Shown here piece after piece: positions 45,341 through 57,156 of a stretch of 64,000 nt of DNA. A program made the translations under genes and the position numbers. The stretch is from NCBI RefSeq assembly GCF_003024155.1, contig NZ_CP028136.1, positions 620,001 to 684,000 of the forward strand, given 5' to 3'. The stretch comes from Christiangramia fulva (GTDB lineage Bacteria; Bacteroidota; Bacteroidia; Flavobacteriales; Flavobacteriaceae). The stretch's first letter is position 1. Each line of letters starts with the position of its first letter. The notes under the pieces were generated by a model. It was not told the origin of the DNA and did no database searches. It saw nothing but the letters and a program-made list of their open reading frames with translations.

Positions 45341-46597
45341 TTAATTAAATTTACGTTTTGTGAACCATTTATCATTTAAAGACAAGCCTATAGACAGCTT
45401 TAAATAATTCTCCTCGATTAAGCCCGCATCTTTGGTACCTCTTTGGCCAAGCTCAAATCCAAGGTTTATGTTGGAGAAAGGATCTCTCGAACTTAATCCA
45501 ACTGGTAGTCCTAAACCAAAAGATATGCCAAACTCTTTAATAGAGGTGTCATTGACAATCAAACCGGTACCTTCATAGCGAAAACCTGCCCTGTATACAA
45601 CCCGTTTAAAATAACTGGTATAAGAGTCAAATTCGGGTATATAGAAGCCACCAATCTTAAATTGGGAAGCATCTTCAAATTGCCCTCCATCATTCCTAAA
45701 GCTGAAACTATCCTGGTAGGAAGAAGCACCCACATTGACATACTCAGCACCTATGAACCAATTATTCCTTTTGCCTATACCGCCGCCTATTATTAATCTT
45801 GACGGATAAGTAAAGTTACTATTCTCTACGTCAATTTCCTGTTTATCCACAACAATTTCACTTCCATTCAGGAAAGAGATCGTGGAAACTTCCCTGAAAT
45901 TGTCTGAATTAAGATCGATCGCAGGAGAATAAGTTCCGGAAAAAGAGAGTTCAAGATCTTCGCTAATATCCGTTCGGTATTCGGCTCCAAAATTGAAATT
46001 AAAACCTTTTATATCAGATCGATTAATATCACGGGTTCCCAGCTGAATTCCATCCCTGACAACAGTACGCCGATTCTGGAAATTCCCAAAGTTGTAACTG
46101 GCATCCACGCCCAGGCTAAAATGATTGTTTATTTGATAACCGGCCGAAAGAAATACCTTATTCATACCTCCCCTCCCATATAATCGACTGGCGGTATTAT
46201 CCTGAAAATCTACAATTCGATAACCTACCGAAGTATAGGGAATAAGACCTACACCAATTCCAAGACCATCGCCCAAAGGCAGTCCAAGCGCCAGGTAATC
46301 TAAAGAGCTGATCTTGGCATTATCGCTGGCAACATCAGATTTTAGGCTGATTCGGTCATGGCTGGCACCGATCGCGTAATTGGTTAGCCTGAGCCTGCCG
46401 TAAGCAGCCGGATTCATAAGATTGATGTGAATACTGTCATTATAAATATTCAAACCTCCCATAGAGCGATTGGCGACCGTACCTTTAAAATTGGTAATAC
46501 CAATGCCGTAGTAAGAATATGGTGAAGAAACGTTTTCCTGAGCTTCGGCAAATAGAGCGGAAAAAAAGGCTACGATTACTATAAATCGTTTTATCAT
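45341..46597 (-). CDS. Outer-membrane beta-barrel protein
   Basis: A 418-residue protein with a signal peptide (residues 1-19, ending AEAQ) and alternating amphipathic strands throughout, starting SPYSYYGIGITNFKG. Glycine/aromatic strand ends recur (LALGLPLGDGLGIGVGLIPYTSVGYRI, split here only for reference to the 85-115 region). It resembles the FadL/OmpP1-like barrels common in Bacteroidota, but the substrate is unknown. Its ATG overlaps the coaX stop by four bases (ATGA). Confidence 0.8.
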   Translation of the reverse strand: MIKRFIVIVAFFSALFAEAQENVSSPYSYYGIGITNFKGTVANRSMGGLNIYNDSIHINLMNPAAYGRLRLTNYAIGASHDRISLKSDVASDNAKISSLDYLALGLPLGDGLGIGVGLIPYTSVGYRIVDFQDNTASRLYGRGGMNKVFLSAGYQINNHFSLGVDASYNFGNFQNRRTVVRDGIQLGTRDINRSDIKGFNFNFGAEYRTDISEDLELSFSGTYSPAIDLNSDNFREVSTISFLNGSEIVVDKQEIDVENSNFTYPSRLIIGGGIGKRNNWFIGAEYVNVGASSYQDSFSFRNDGGQFEDASQFKIGGFYIPEFDSYTSYFKRVVYRAGFRYEGTGLIVNDTSIKEFGISFGLGLPVGLSSRDPFSNINLGFELGQRGTKDAGLIEENYLKLSIGLSLNDKWFTKRKFN

Positions 46598-47325
46598 TGA
46601 GTTTTGTTAAATTCTAGAATGAAATTGAGTCCTTCCAACAAAAAATTTGAGTTGGCAAATATGCTATTTTTTAATGGTAAAGACAAAAATTCACTATCTC
46701 CACCTGTGAAAATTATTGTTAAATCTTCAAATTCAGATCGATAAGCATCGAGCATACCCTTTAATTCCATTTCCAGACCATTAATAATTCCGGATAAAAT
46801 GCTGGTTGCGGTTGAATTACCAATCAGCGGATTCTCCGGCTTCGGTGTTATTAACGGCAAATTAGCCGTAAACTTGTGCAAACTCTTAAATCTCATTGTC
46901 AGGCCTGGAGCTATTGCTCCGCCAAGGTAAACTTCTTCAGAAGTTTTTATGTCATAGGTAATACAGGTTCCCGAATCAATGATCAGCACATTTTTAGCAG
47001 GATATAATTTCACCGCTGCAGCGACAAGGGCAAGACGATCTTTGCCGAGTGTATTGGGAGTCGTATATTTATTTTCAAAAGGTAAGCTTACATTTTGATC
47101 AAATTCAAGAAGTGGAAAAGATTCCCTTATCATGCGGAGCATCTCTGAATTTTCATGAGAGACCGAAGAAATGATCGCTTCCTTTATTTGAGGGTAAGAA
47201 TCTTTGATTTGGAAAAATTTTTTCGAAAATTGATCTGCAGGGAACACTTCTTTCTTCAAAAGCTTATCATTTTGAAAAACAGCCATTTTTACGGCCGTAT
47301 TACCTACATCTATAACCAGGTTCAT
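46594..47325 (-). CDS. coaX: Type III pantothenate kinase
   Basis: A 243-residue ASKHA-fold kinase for the first step of coenzyme A synthesis. Motifs are MNLVIDVGNTAVKMAVF (phosphate 1), TLGKDRLALVAAA, VLIIDSGTCITYDI (phosphate 2) and YLGGAIAPGLTMR. The fold and length are normal. It is the first gene of a six-to-seven-gene minus-strand run that otherwise encodes envelope proteins; no functional link to CoA is evident. Confidence 0.95.
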   Translation of the reverse strand: MNLVIDVGNTAVKMAVFQNDKLLKKEVFPADQFSKKFFQIKDSYPQIKEAIISSVSHENSEMLRMIRESFPLLEFDQNVSLPFENKYTTPNTLGKDRLALVAAAVKLYPAKNVLIIDSGTCITYDIKTSEEVYLGGAIAPGLTMRFKSLHKFTANLPLITPKPENPLIGNSTATSILSGIINGLEMELKGMLDAYRSEFEDLTIIFTGGDSEFLSLPLKNSIFANSNFLLEGLNFILEFNKTQ

Positions 47326-47377
47326 ATTTTTAAGGCTTCGGATGCCAAATTTACAAAAGCATTTTTTTAAAAATAGT

Positions 47378-47409
47378 TTTGTCAGTTACTAAAAATGAAA
47401 TTATATTTG
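47378..47409 (+). promoter_or_regulatory. tRNA-Phe promoter (TTTG, 20 bases, TATATTTG)
   Basis: The -33 TTTG at 47378-47381 and the -7 TATATTTG at 47402-47409 are separated by 20 bases, the best consensus match in the window. The -7 box ends 21 bases before the mature tRNA start. Confidence 0.65.
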
Positions 47410-47430
47410 CCACCGCTTTCAAAAGCAACT

Positions 47431-47503
47431 GGTGCCTTAGCTCAGTTGGTAGAGCAAAGGACTGAAAATCCTTGTGTCCCTGGTTCGATTCCTGGAGGCA
47501 CCA
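47431..47503 (+). tRNA. tRNA-Phe (anticodon GAA)
   Basis: A full cloverleaf: the acceptor GGTGCCT pairs with AGGCACC, the D-arm has AGCTCAGTTGGTAGAGC, the anticodon stem AAGGA/TCCTT encloses CTGAAAA (anticodon GAA), and the T-arm has CCTGGTTCGATTCCTGG. The discriminator is A47503. The CCA end is not encoded (CCC follows). A terminator lies directly downstream. Confidence 0.97.
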
Positions 47504-47508
47504 CCCAA

Positions 47509-47540
47509 GAAACCCGTAACGATGTTGCGGGTTTTTTTGT
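47509..47540 (+). terminator. Terminator of tRNA-Phe
   Basis: The stem AAACCCGTAAC/TTGCGGGTTT (one wobble, short GATG-type loop) is followed by a T-rich run, beginning six bases after the tRNA. Confidence 0.8.
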
Positions 47541-47767
47541 TTAGGGTACCATCCACGCCTTTTCAAGAACATTACTTTTCATTCTATATAATTTCAAAAG
47601 CGAAAAATAATAGATTTCTTAATGGAAACAGATATAGAAAAGAATAAGTTATTTCTTCTTCTTTACTTCAACAAAAGATAATTTTTTGTTTAATTTTTAC
47701 TCAATAACTATAAACAAAAAATAAAAAGAAATACATTTAGCTATAAATAACTGAAAATTAATTTATT

Positions 47768-48406
47768 ATGAAATTTCTAAAAAAAACACTGCTCCCGCTC
47801 TCTGTTATGAGCATTTTGATTTTTACAGCTTCCTGTAGCACTGAAAGCGCCGATCAACAAGACATGAATACCGAAATGTCTATTTTTAAAACACTCGATC
47901 TCGCCGCAAAAAATTCGAATAGCACAGATGCTGATAGTAAAGCTCCGGCTCCTAAAAAAGGAGAAGACCCAATCGCTCAAATCGCTATTGATAATGGCGG
48001 ATTTACTCAACTAGTAGATGCACTTAAGTATGTTGATGAAGAATTAAATGCCGGCCTGGTTGACCTGTTTTTAAATGGTACCGATCAATACACTGTTTTT
48101 GCTCCGACTGATGAAGCCTTCGCAAAACTTTATGAGGCATTGAATATTTCAAGCATCCGAGAACTTCCGGCCGATCTGGTTCTTAACGTACTTTTATACC
48201 ATGTTACTGACGGCAGAAGAGCCTCAAACAGTGTAGTACCTAAAAAGAACATGCGCTATATTGATACCCTCCTAGGAGAAAGTTTTAGTGTAGATTCAAA
48301 TGCAAAAATTACCGCTATTGGAAACACGGCAACAATTATAGCTGCCGATATTTCGGCTTCAAATGGAATTATTCATGTGATCGATACTGTACTCCTGCCA
48401 ATGTAG
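47768..48406 (+). CDS. Fasciclin (FAS1)-domain lipoprotein
   Basis: A 212-residue lipoprotein (lipobox-like TASC near residue 23). After a polar linker, a single FAS1 domain covers about residues 75-212, with YTVFAPTDEAFAKL, LLYHVTDGRRASN and the closing NGIIHVIDTVLLP. FAS1 modules mediate adhesion or binding at surfaces. It has its own terminator and is not part of a cluster. Confidence 0.9.
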   Translation: MKFLKKTLLPLSVMSILIFTASCSTESADQQDMNTEMSIFKTLDLAAKNSNSTDADSKAPAPKKGEDPIAQIAIDNGGFTQLVDALKYVDEELNAGLVDLFLNGTDQYTVFAPTDEAFAKLYEALNISSIRELPADLVLNVLLYHVTDGRRASNSVVPKKNMRYIDTLLGESFSVDSNAKITAIGNTATIIAADISASNGIIHVIDTVLLPM

Positions 48407-48430
48407 TAATTTTTAAAACCCCGTTTTTAA

Positions 48431-48458
48431 AAGCTGCCTATTCCGGCAGCTTTTTTTG
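48431..48458 (+). terminator. Terminator of the fasciclin gene
   Basis: A perfect 8-bp stem AAGCTGCC/GGCAGCTT with a 6-base loop (48431-48452), followed by seven T. The hairpin includes the last codons and stop of the convergent glycerophosphodiesterase gene. Confidence 0.85.
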
Positions 48459-49409
48459 TTTTAGAAGTCCGAATACCCTGTCGGGATAATCACTGATGAT
48501 ACCATCAACTTTCAATCTGATCATTTTATTTATATCAGCTGTATCATTAACCGTCCATGGGATCAATTCCATATCATACCTCTTAATGCTGTCTATAAAT
48601 TCCTCACTTTCAATTAAGGTATAAGACGGACTATAAATCTCTGGCACGAAATCGAGCGCCTGTAAATTTTTCTCTATTCCTGGTTTATAGACGAGATAGG
48701 AAAGTTTTACGTTAGGATATCTATCATGAACATCCTGAAGAACGGCGGGATCAAAAGACTGAATATTAAAATCTCCCTTTATTGGATGATCCTTCATTAC
48801 CTTCATTACCAGGTCTACAAATTCAGATACCGTTTTAGGCTGATATACACCGTATTCTTCAGGTACCGATTTAATTTCAATATTATAATCCAAAGCTTCC
48901 AGATCATTATGCCGAACAAAACTTTCTACACTATCGATAACTTCTGATAATAGCGGCTTGTAGGTTTTCATTTTATGCTGATCGGGAAAATTTGAATTCC
49001 CTTTAGAACCTGCATCAAACTTTTTCACACTGTCATAACTCATTTCATGAATATTGAAATTCCTTTCTTCTTTCAGAGAAATTGAATCTCCATTAGGCTG
49101 AAGCACATAGGTGGAAGCCAAGTATGGTTCATGGGAAACCACTACTTTTTGATCTTTGGTGATCACGACATCCATTTCCAGAACATCGGCGCTATCTTTT
49201 ATAGCATTGATAAAGGCAGGCAGGGAATTTTCAGGAAAATGCCCTCTTTCTCCACGATGCCCCTGGATTTCTATTTTTGAAGTTTCCTGGAAGGATACTT
49301 TTTCCTCTTTACTTTTATTTTTACAGGAGAAAAGACTAAGACTCACTATAATAAGCCACATCCAGGTTTTACAGATTTCCTTTAGATGTTTCTTAGAAAT
49401 ATTTTTCAT
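48438..49409 (-). CDS. Glycerophosphodiester phosphodiesterase lipoprotein
   Basis: A 323-residue GDPD-family enzyme. ATG 49409 is chosen because it follows an AAAGAGAT ribosome-site-like stretch and starts the lipoprotein signal (LFSC); a longer frame begins at 49448. Catalytic motifs are IQGHRGERGHFPENSLPAF (HR and EN), LEMDVVITKD and VVVSHEP (metal and acid-base residues), and GIISDYPDRV near the end. It hydrolyses glycerophosphodiesters to glycerol-3-phosphate in the periplasm. Its last codons form one arm of the fasciclin terminator. Confidence 0.9.
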   Translation of the reverse strand: MKNISKKHLKEICKTWMWLIIVSLSLFSCKNKSKEEKVSFQETSKIEIQGHRGERGHFPENSLPAFINAIKDSADVLEMDVVITKDQKVVVSHEPYLASTYVLQPNGDSISLKEERNFNIHEMSYDSVKKFDAGSKGNSNFPDQHKMKTYKPLLSEVIDSVESFVRHNDLEALDYNIEIKSVPEEYGVYQPKTVSEFVDLVMKVMKDHPIKGDFNIQSFDPAVLQDVHDRYPNVKLSYLVYKPGIEKNLQALDFVPEIYSPSYTLIESEEFIDSIKRYDMELIPWTVNDTADINKMIRLKVDGIISDYPDRVFGLLKQKKLPE

Positions 49410-49556
49410 ATCTCTTTTGATTTGTTTTTCCAAAGTTAAACATACCACGTCGTTTTCAAGGAATTTTTGAAACTTCTCCTAACTTTTTTATATCTCCCTG
49501 GGCCAAGTTGCAATAGATTTTTATGGTATAAAAATTTTAATTTTTTGCTCAGTTAA

Positions 49557-51785
<2,229 letters not shown>

Positions 51786-51788
51786 CTA

Positions 51789-51810
51789 AAATACCGCAAA
51801 TGCGGTATTG
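51789..51810 (+). repeat. Short hairpin after the GH97 stop
   Basis: A perfect 9-bp inverted repeat AATACCGCA/TGCGGTATT with a two-base centre, five bases after the GH97 stop. No T-run follows. It may protect the mRNA 3' end. Confidence 0.45.
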
Positions 51811-51912
51811 GCTATCTGCCGGGCTTCAGTTAAATTTGATAACTGATGTTTGGATTCGGATTAATTTTTGGTGTAGGGACTAAAATTTTTTCGTAAGCTA
51901 TATCAGAAAAGT

Positions 51913-51950
51913 AAAATACCTCGAGCGGTCTTCTTCGGGGTATTTTTATT
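51913..51950 (+). terminator. Terminator downstream of the GH97 gene
   Basis: Twelve-base arms (51913-51924 and 51935-51946, one T-G wobble) enclose a 10-base loop and run into a T-rich tail. It lies about 130 bases after the GH97 stop and upstream of the LuxR-type gene. Confidence 0.65.
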
Positions 51951-52057
51951 TTATCTCTACTTGAACGTTTATCGCCACTTCTGAATTCCCTCAAAACGCC
52001 TAATTTTACTAAGAGTTCGCATTATTTTCATTATCTTTAAGTTAAATTGGAATTTTA

Positions 52058-52864
52058 ATGAATAGAGATTTAGATAAAATCTTAACCTACTGGAAAAAAG
52101 AGTATTCTGAAAATCTGGAAAATTATAAACCTTATAAAACCTCCCCCGAATTTAAGCACATTGCAAGCCTTTTGTCCCCAGGGCATTCTTATTATTACAT
52201 TCTTAATTTACACAATCTTACACTGGATGAGATTTCCCCTTCAGTACAAAAATTTGTCAATAAAGAACTTTCACAAATTTCGATGAGTGACCTTTTGAAT
52301 ACCGCTCTAGCCGAAGAAATGCCGGGAATAGCTAAAAAAGAAGCGGTTATTAAAGATTTTTACAACCGGTTTCTAAATCCTTCTGAAGTTCGTGATTATA
52401 AACTCATATATTCTTACAAATTACGTGACTTAAAAGGCCTTGTGAGAACCATGCTCCACCAGGCAACTATTCTTTCTTCAACCGAGGAAGGTAAGCTTCA
52501 ACATGTTTTTTGTCTTCACAGCGATGTCTCCCATTTAAAGATCAACAGCACTACTGATATCTCATTTATTCATTTTGAAAATGGAAAATCATACTACAAT
52601 ATTGACACCTCTGAAGGTATTTTTAATCCAAATGCATCAGAGTTTGGGGGTAATAATATTCAGGATTTGTTAACCGAACGGGAAAAAGAAGTCACCACTA
52701 TGCTTGCAGAAGGCTTCAGTGCCCGGGAGATAGCAGATTTCCTGAACCTTTCGGGACATACTATTCGTACCCACAGGCGTAATATTCTAAAAAAGACCGG
52801 CTGTAGCAATACAGCCGAACTTATTGCGAAATGCCTTACTGGTGGTGTGATTTCATTGAATTAA
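52058..52864 (+). CDS. LuxR-type HTH transcriptional regulator
   Basis: A 268-residue regulator. The C-terminal LuxR/GerE helix-turn-helix (about residues 205-262) is clear: LTEREKEVTTMLAEGFSARE, IADFLNLSGHTIRTHRRNIL. The N-terminal 190 residues look like a PAS-type sensor (FNRFLNPSEVRDYKLIYSYKLR region) without an identified ligand. No receiver aspartate or adjacent histidine kinase is seen, so it is a one-component regulator. It lies between the GH97 gene and a convergent barrel gene; targets are unknown. Confidence 0.85.
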   Translation: MNRDLDKILTYWKKEYSENLENYKPYKTSPEFKHIASLLSPGHSYYYILNLHNLTLDEISPSVQKFVNKELSQISMSDLLNTALAEEMPGIAKKEAVIKDFYNRFLNPSEVRDYKLIYSYKLRDLKGLVRTMLHQATILSSTEEGKLQHVFCLHSDVSHLKINSTTDISFIHFENGKSYYNIDTSEGIFNPNASEFGGNNIQDLLTEREKEVTTMLAEGFSAREIADFLNLSGHTIRTHRRNILKKTGCSNTAELIAKCLTGGVISLN

Positions 52865-52884
52865 GAATTAGGGTTTCCGCGAGA

Positions 52885-55653
52885 TTACATTCTTATAAAT
52901 CTCGCACCGCCTCTTTTTTGCGGTGCCTGTCCTCCGCCAAAACTGCTAATCTTATAGGTAAAGCTCAGCATGGCATACCTTTTTAGAATTAAATTGTTGA
53001 CGTCCTGAATATAGTCATCACCTACTATACGGCGCGTATCTACATTCTGGTCGAGAAGGTCGTAAACCTTCACCTTAAGTGTGGCTTTGTCTTTTAGAAA
53101 CTGATATCCCAGGCTTACATTCCAAAGAAAGGCGGTATTATCAAATCCCGGTGAAACATTTCCGTATTTGTTGAAAGAGATATCGTGCCCGAAAACCACA
53201 TTTTTGGGCCAGTAAGAAGTTGCTTCCAAAGAGAGTGTCTGATTGGCATAACTTTGATCCCTTTCCCTGTTTATATCATAACTGATGTCATTATAATCAA
53301 AACGATAACCCGGGGTGATCTCGAAAACATCTTCAATAGCGTAGGTAAATTGTATCCCGGGACTTACACTAAACTGATCTGAATTATATTTGACAGCATT
53401 GATAAACCCGACATTGCGATTATAGCCGCCATTAAAGCTCAGGCGGTACCGAAATTCACGAGCATCTTTTTTTGAAGATTTCGAATAAGATCCGCCCAAA
53501 TTGGCATTGATCACTCCATCAACATTGGAATAAGTGGTCCTGCGAACAAAATCTTCATTTACCTGGCTTACCGCCACAACCCGGTTATCGGTGAAATTAA
53601 GATTTAAATAACTGAAGATCCCACTTCGGGTGGCAAAATCAAAATTGCGGTAATTAAATCTGAAACGCTGGTTAAAAGCCGGTTCCAATTCAGGATTTCC
53701 AACCACTATGTTTAGCGGATTCGTTCGGTCTTCAACCGGCTGTAATTGTCTTATGGAAGGAACATCAGCTGATGTGCTGTAGCCTAAATAAATTCCTCTT
53801 GAACGTTCAGGATTATAACGAACGCTGGCATCTACATACACATTGTTATAGGTATTATCAAAAGTGACATCCTCCATGAAATTATCGGTTTTCAAGGTGG
53901 TGCTTAAAAGACCAATTTCAGAATGTACCCGCCATTTTTCTCCCTCATAATTGAGCCCTGCATTAGGCGTATGAATATAACTGTGCACCTGGAAACTGTT
54001 GCTAAGGAATTCATTGAATTTGGTATAAGCCCCATTTTCAGTTTCATATACATTGCGGGTATTTGTAGATTTTGAGGTTGCCAGCTCATATTTCACATCC
54101 AGGAACAGCTTATCGGCGAGGACGCTTCTTTTGGCGATCTCAGTCTCGATAGTATTTTCTTTCCTGTCTTCATTTATGTATTGATCCTGGAATTCCTGAT
54201 TTTGCCCCGCGTCATTCACGAACAAGCTTTCTGAGTAGTAAAAATTGTCATTTTTCTGCCGGTTAAGGGAAGTATTGAATTCAAATTGCAGGTAGGAGCC
54301 CCGTGCACCAAATCGGCGAATAAAATCAATATTATTAGAAAAATTCAGGCTTTCAAGATCTTCCATTTCACGGGTCACAGTAGAATTCTGAAGCTCCTTT
54401 CCGGCATCCAGTGTCTCTTCTTCCCTGTTTCGAATAGAAGTTCCCAGATTGGCATTAAAACGCGGACTAATAGAAAGCCTGGTTAGGGTATCGAATTCTA
54501 TTTCGAACCGGGCACTGGCGCGATGACTGTCATTCTGGAGATTACTTTCACGAAGAGAATTAACAAAATAACGGGAATCTGGCAGAATATTCTCCCGCTC
54601 TATTTTTGTTCTTGTTTCCGTATCGTTCCTTCCGAAGAAATAATCTCCATTAAACTCAATATCGTTTTCCCACTCGTTGGTATAGTTGATACCGGCAGTT
54701 TCAGATTTGGTGATACCTCCAGAATTGCCGTAGGACACACCATTAATACCAAAAGAGCCATTGCTGTTAAAATTAATGGAGCGGGCATTGCGCCCCATCA
54801 TGTCGAAGACCTCATCGAAACTAAAACCGGAACTATTGATGTTATTCGAACTCGCCAGTACACTCAGTCTCATTTTGTCTTTAAAGATGTTTCCTATCCC
54901 GCTTAGCTCATAGCGTTCATCGGATCCCCCACCCGCAGTAGCCCGCGCGAAATAACCTTTGTTCTTGTCTTCCTTTAGTTGGATATTGATTGTTTTATCG
55001 TCTGGATTTCCAGCTTTTCCGGTAAATTCTTCGCTTTTGGTTTTGGTATCGGTTACCTGTACTTTGCTGATGATCTCCTTCGGAAGGTTTTTAGTGGCAA
55101 TTTTAGGATCATTCCCAAAAAATTCCTTTCCGTTTACCAGAATTCGGGACACAGGTTTCCCGTTTACTGTAATATTCCCATCGGTATCGACTTCAACGCC
55201 GGGGAGCTTTTTCATGAGGTCTTCAAGATTCGCATCCTGCCGGGTATTGAAGGATTCGGCATTAAACTCCAGCGTATCTTTTTTTACGGTAATGGGTGGC
55301 CTGCTGGAAACGATATTTACCTCTTCAAGTGCATTATCCATCACCTGAAGCTGAATATTGCCCAGGTTTTTTTTCGGCTCAATTTCGATCACTTTTTTAT
55401 AAGGAACAAAACCGGTATAACTCACATAAAAATTCACCTTATCGGCATCAGTTGTTCCTTTTAAGAGGAAACTTCCATCCTTTTCGGTAATGGTGTAGGT
55501 CACCAGGCTGCTGTCTTTTACTTTTTCAGCATATACCGTAGCCGATTGCAAAGGAATTTTAGAAGAATCTACAATTTTACCGGTGATTTCGAAATCCTGG
55601 GAAAATCCAATAGCGGTAATAAAAAAGAACAGGGAAAGTAATTTATAATTCAT
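52885..55653 (-). CDS. TonB-receptor-like outer-membrane barrel protein
   Basis: A 922-residue outer-membrane protein, start ATG 55653 (the preceding TTG is not needed). After a signal peptide (cut near GFSQ) it has a CarboxypepD_reg-like beta-sandwich (about residues 22-110), a plug-like domain (about 120-230: DANLEDLMKKLPGVEVDTDG, GKPVSRILVNGKEFFGNDPK), and a long beta-barrel of the OMP_b-brl_3 type. These resemble TonB receptors in Bacteroidota and likely import or secrete an unknown ligand. No SusD-like partner is present. The C-terminal Arg/Gly-rich end is not the usual aromatic residue. Confidence 0.87.
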   Translation of the reverse strand: MNYKLLSLFFFITAIGFSQDFEITGKIVDSSKIPLQSATVYAEKVKDSSLVTYTITEKDGSFLLKGTTDADKVNFYVSYTGFVPYKKVIEIEPKKNLGNIQLQVMDNALEEVNIVSSRPPITVKKDTLEFNAESFNTRQDANLEDLMKKLPGVEVDTDGNITVNGKPVSRILVNGKEFFGNDPKIATKNLPKEIISKVQVTDTKTKSEEFTGKAGNPDDKTINIQLKEDKNKGYFARATAGGGSDERYELSGIGNIFKDKMRLSVLASSNNINSSGFSFDEVFDMMGRNARSINFNSNGSFGINGVSYGNSGGITKSETAGINYTNEWENDIEFNGDYFFGRNDTETRTKIERENILPDSRYFVNSLRESNLQNDSHRASARFEIEFDTLTRLSISPRFNANLGTSIRNREEETLDAGKELQNSTVTREMEDLESLNFSNNIDFIRRFGARGSYLQFEFNTSLNRQKNDNFYYSESLFVNDAGQNQEFQDQYINEDRKENTIETEIAKRSVLADKLFLDVKYELATSKSTNTRNVYETENGAYTKFNEFLSNSFQVHSYIHTPNAGLNYEGEKWRVHSEIGLLSTTLKTDNFMEDVTFDNTYNNVYVDASVRYNPERSRGIYLGYSTSADVPSIRQLQPVEDRTNPLNIVVGNPELEPAFNQRFRFNYRNFDFATRSGIFSYLNLNFTDNRVVAVSQVNEDFVRRTTYSNVDGVINANLGGSYSKSSKKDAREFRYRLSFNGGYNRNVGFINAVKYNSDQFSVSPGIQFTYAIEDVFEITPGYRFDYNDISYDINRERDQSYANQTLSLEATSYWPKNVVFGHDISFNKYGNVSPGFDNTAFLWNVSLGYQFLKDKATLKVKVYDLLDQNVDTRRIVGDDYIQDVNNLILKRYAMLSFTYKISSFGGGQAPQKRGGARFIRM

Positions 55654-55778
55654 CAAAAGAAATTAAATAAAAATTCAAATATAACTATATATTTAGTTTT
55701 GAAACTATAATTGTAGTTATTTATTGTACGGGTTTATACTTAAGACCCGTTTTTCTTTCAATGGTTTAACAGGAATAA

Positions 55779-57083
55779 TTATTTTTTTCTGAAGAAGATG
55801 CTGATCGGAACCCCGGTGAAATCGAATTTACTTCGAAGTTTATTCTCTAAAAACCTGCGGTATGGCTCTCGCACATATTGCGGCAGATTGCAGAAAAAAG
55901 CAAATTGCGGATATGGAGTTGGCAGTTGCGTGCAGAATTTGATCTTTACATATTTCCCTTTGTAAGCAGGCGGCGGATTTCCTTCAATTATAGGAAGCAT
56001 GATATCGTTAAACTCCCTGGTTTTGATCTTACGGCTTCGGTTTTCAAAAACCTTAACCGCAGTTTCGATCGCTTTAAAAACACGCTGTTTGGTAAGCACC
56101 GAAATAAAAAGAATAGGCACATCTGTAAAAGGCTCGATCTCCCTTCGAATTTGTGCCTCATACTCTTTCATGGTATTGGTTTCTTTCTCTACAAGATCCC
56201 ATTTATTTACAAGAATCACAATGCCTTTGTTATTGCGATGCGCCAGCCAGAAAATGTTCTGAACCTGACCATCAAACCCACGGGTCGCGTCAAGTACCAC
56301 GAGGCAAACATCGCAATTTTCAATGGCACGAACCGAACGCATCACCGAATAGAATTCAAGATTTTCCTTGACCTTCGATTTTCTGCGAATTCCGGCAGTA
56401 TCTACCAGGTTGAATTCAAATCCGAAGCGGTTATACCTCGTATCCATAGAATCGCGAGTTGTTCCCGCGATGTCGGTGACAATATAACGTTCCTCGCCAA
56501 TTAGTGCATTTATAAACGAAGACTTTCCGGCATTAGGACGGCCTACAACAGCAAATCTTGGCAATTCAGATTCTTCTTCCTCCTGATTTTCAGGCAGGGC
56601 CTCTATCAGCGCATCCAGAAGATCTCCTGTGCCGCTGCCATTGGTACTGGCAATAGGGAAATAATCTCCTAACCCCAGGGAATAGAATTCCACAGCATTT
56701 TCAAGACGCTTGTTATTATCAACTTTATTAACGGCTAAGAGTACGGGTTTATCAACTTTTCTCAAAAGCACGGCCACCTCTTCATCCATGGGAGTCACCC
56801 CACTTTCAACATCGACCATAAAAATGATCGCATCGGCTTCATCAATCGCAAGTTCTACCTGTTTATCGATCTCTTCCTCAAAAATATCATCGCTGCCCTT
56901 CACATAACCGCCGGTATCGATCAGTGAGAATTTCTTCCCATTCCAATCTGATTTTCCATAATGACGGTCACGGGTTACCCCACTCACAGCATCAACAATA
57001 GCTTCCCTCCTCTGAATGAGTCGGTTAAAAAAAGTTGATTTTCCTACATTCGGTCTTCCTACGATCGCGACAATATTGCCCAT
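55779..57083 (-). CDS. der: Ribosome-assembly GTPase Der (EngA)
   Basis: A 434-residue tandem-GTPase protein for 50S subunit maturation. The first G domain has [19 protein letters not shown] and NKVD; the second (from about residue 175) has [19 protein letters not shown] and NKWD. A C-terminal KH-like domain closes with [15 protein letters not shown]. Length and architecture are standard. It is followed upstream on the same strand by era. Confidence 0.97.
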   Translation of the reverse strand: MGNIVAIVGRPNVGKSTFFNRLIQRREAIVDAVSGVTRDRHYGKSDWNGKKFSLIDTGGYVKGSDDIFEEEIDKQVELAIDEADAIIFMVDVESGVTPMDEEVAVLLRKVDKPVLLAVNKVDNNKRLENAVEFYSLGLGDYFPIASTNGSGTGDLLDALIEALPENQEEEESELPRFAVVGRPNAGKSSFINALIGEERYIVTDIAGTTRDSMDTRYNRFGFEFNLVDTAGIRRKSKVKENLEFYSVMRSVRAIENCDVCLVVLDATRGFDGQVQNIFWLAHRNNKGIVILVNKWDLVEKETNTMKEYEAQIRREIEPFTDVPILFISVLTKQRVFKAIETAVKVFENRSRKIKTREFNDIMLPIIEGNPPPAYKGKYVKIKFCTQLPTPYPQFAFFCNLPQYVREPYRRFLENKLRSKFDFTGVPISIFFRKK

Positions 57084-57103
57084 ACTTCTGTTTTTTCAGT
57101 GTG

Positions 57104-57111
57104 CAAAAGTA
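57104..57111 (-). promoter_or_regulatory. Putative der promoter -7 box (TACTTTTG)
   Basis: A minus-strand TAnnTTTG match 20 bases before the der ATG. No clear -33 TTTG is seen, so der may have its own promoter besides readthrough from era. Confidence 0.35.
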
Positions 57112-57156
57112 ATGGTTTTCAGCCAATAAAATATACTGAAATCTATCAGAACTTAA

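Noticed and set aside
47351..47572. A minus-strand 73-codon frame over the tRNA
   Set aside because: It runs antisense through tRNA-Phe and its terminator, so it is not a protein gene.
47431..47767. A mobile-element insertion site at tRNA-Phe
   Set aside because: No integrase, no repeated tRNA 3' end and no foreign-looking genes follow; the tRNA has a normal promoter and terminator.
55878..56504. A 208-codon plus-strand frame opposite der
   Set aside because: It is antisense to a highly conserved GTPase gene and has no protein-like start or domain.
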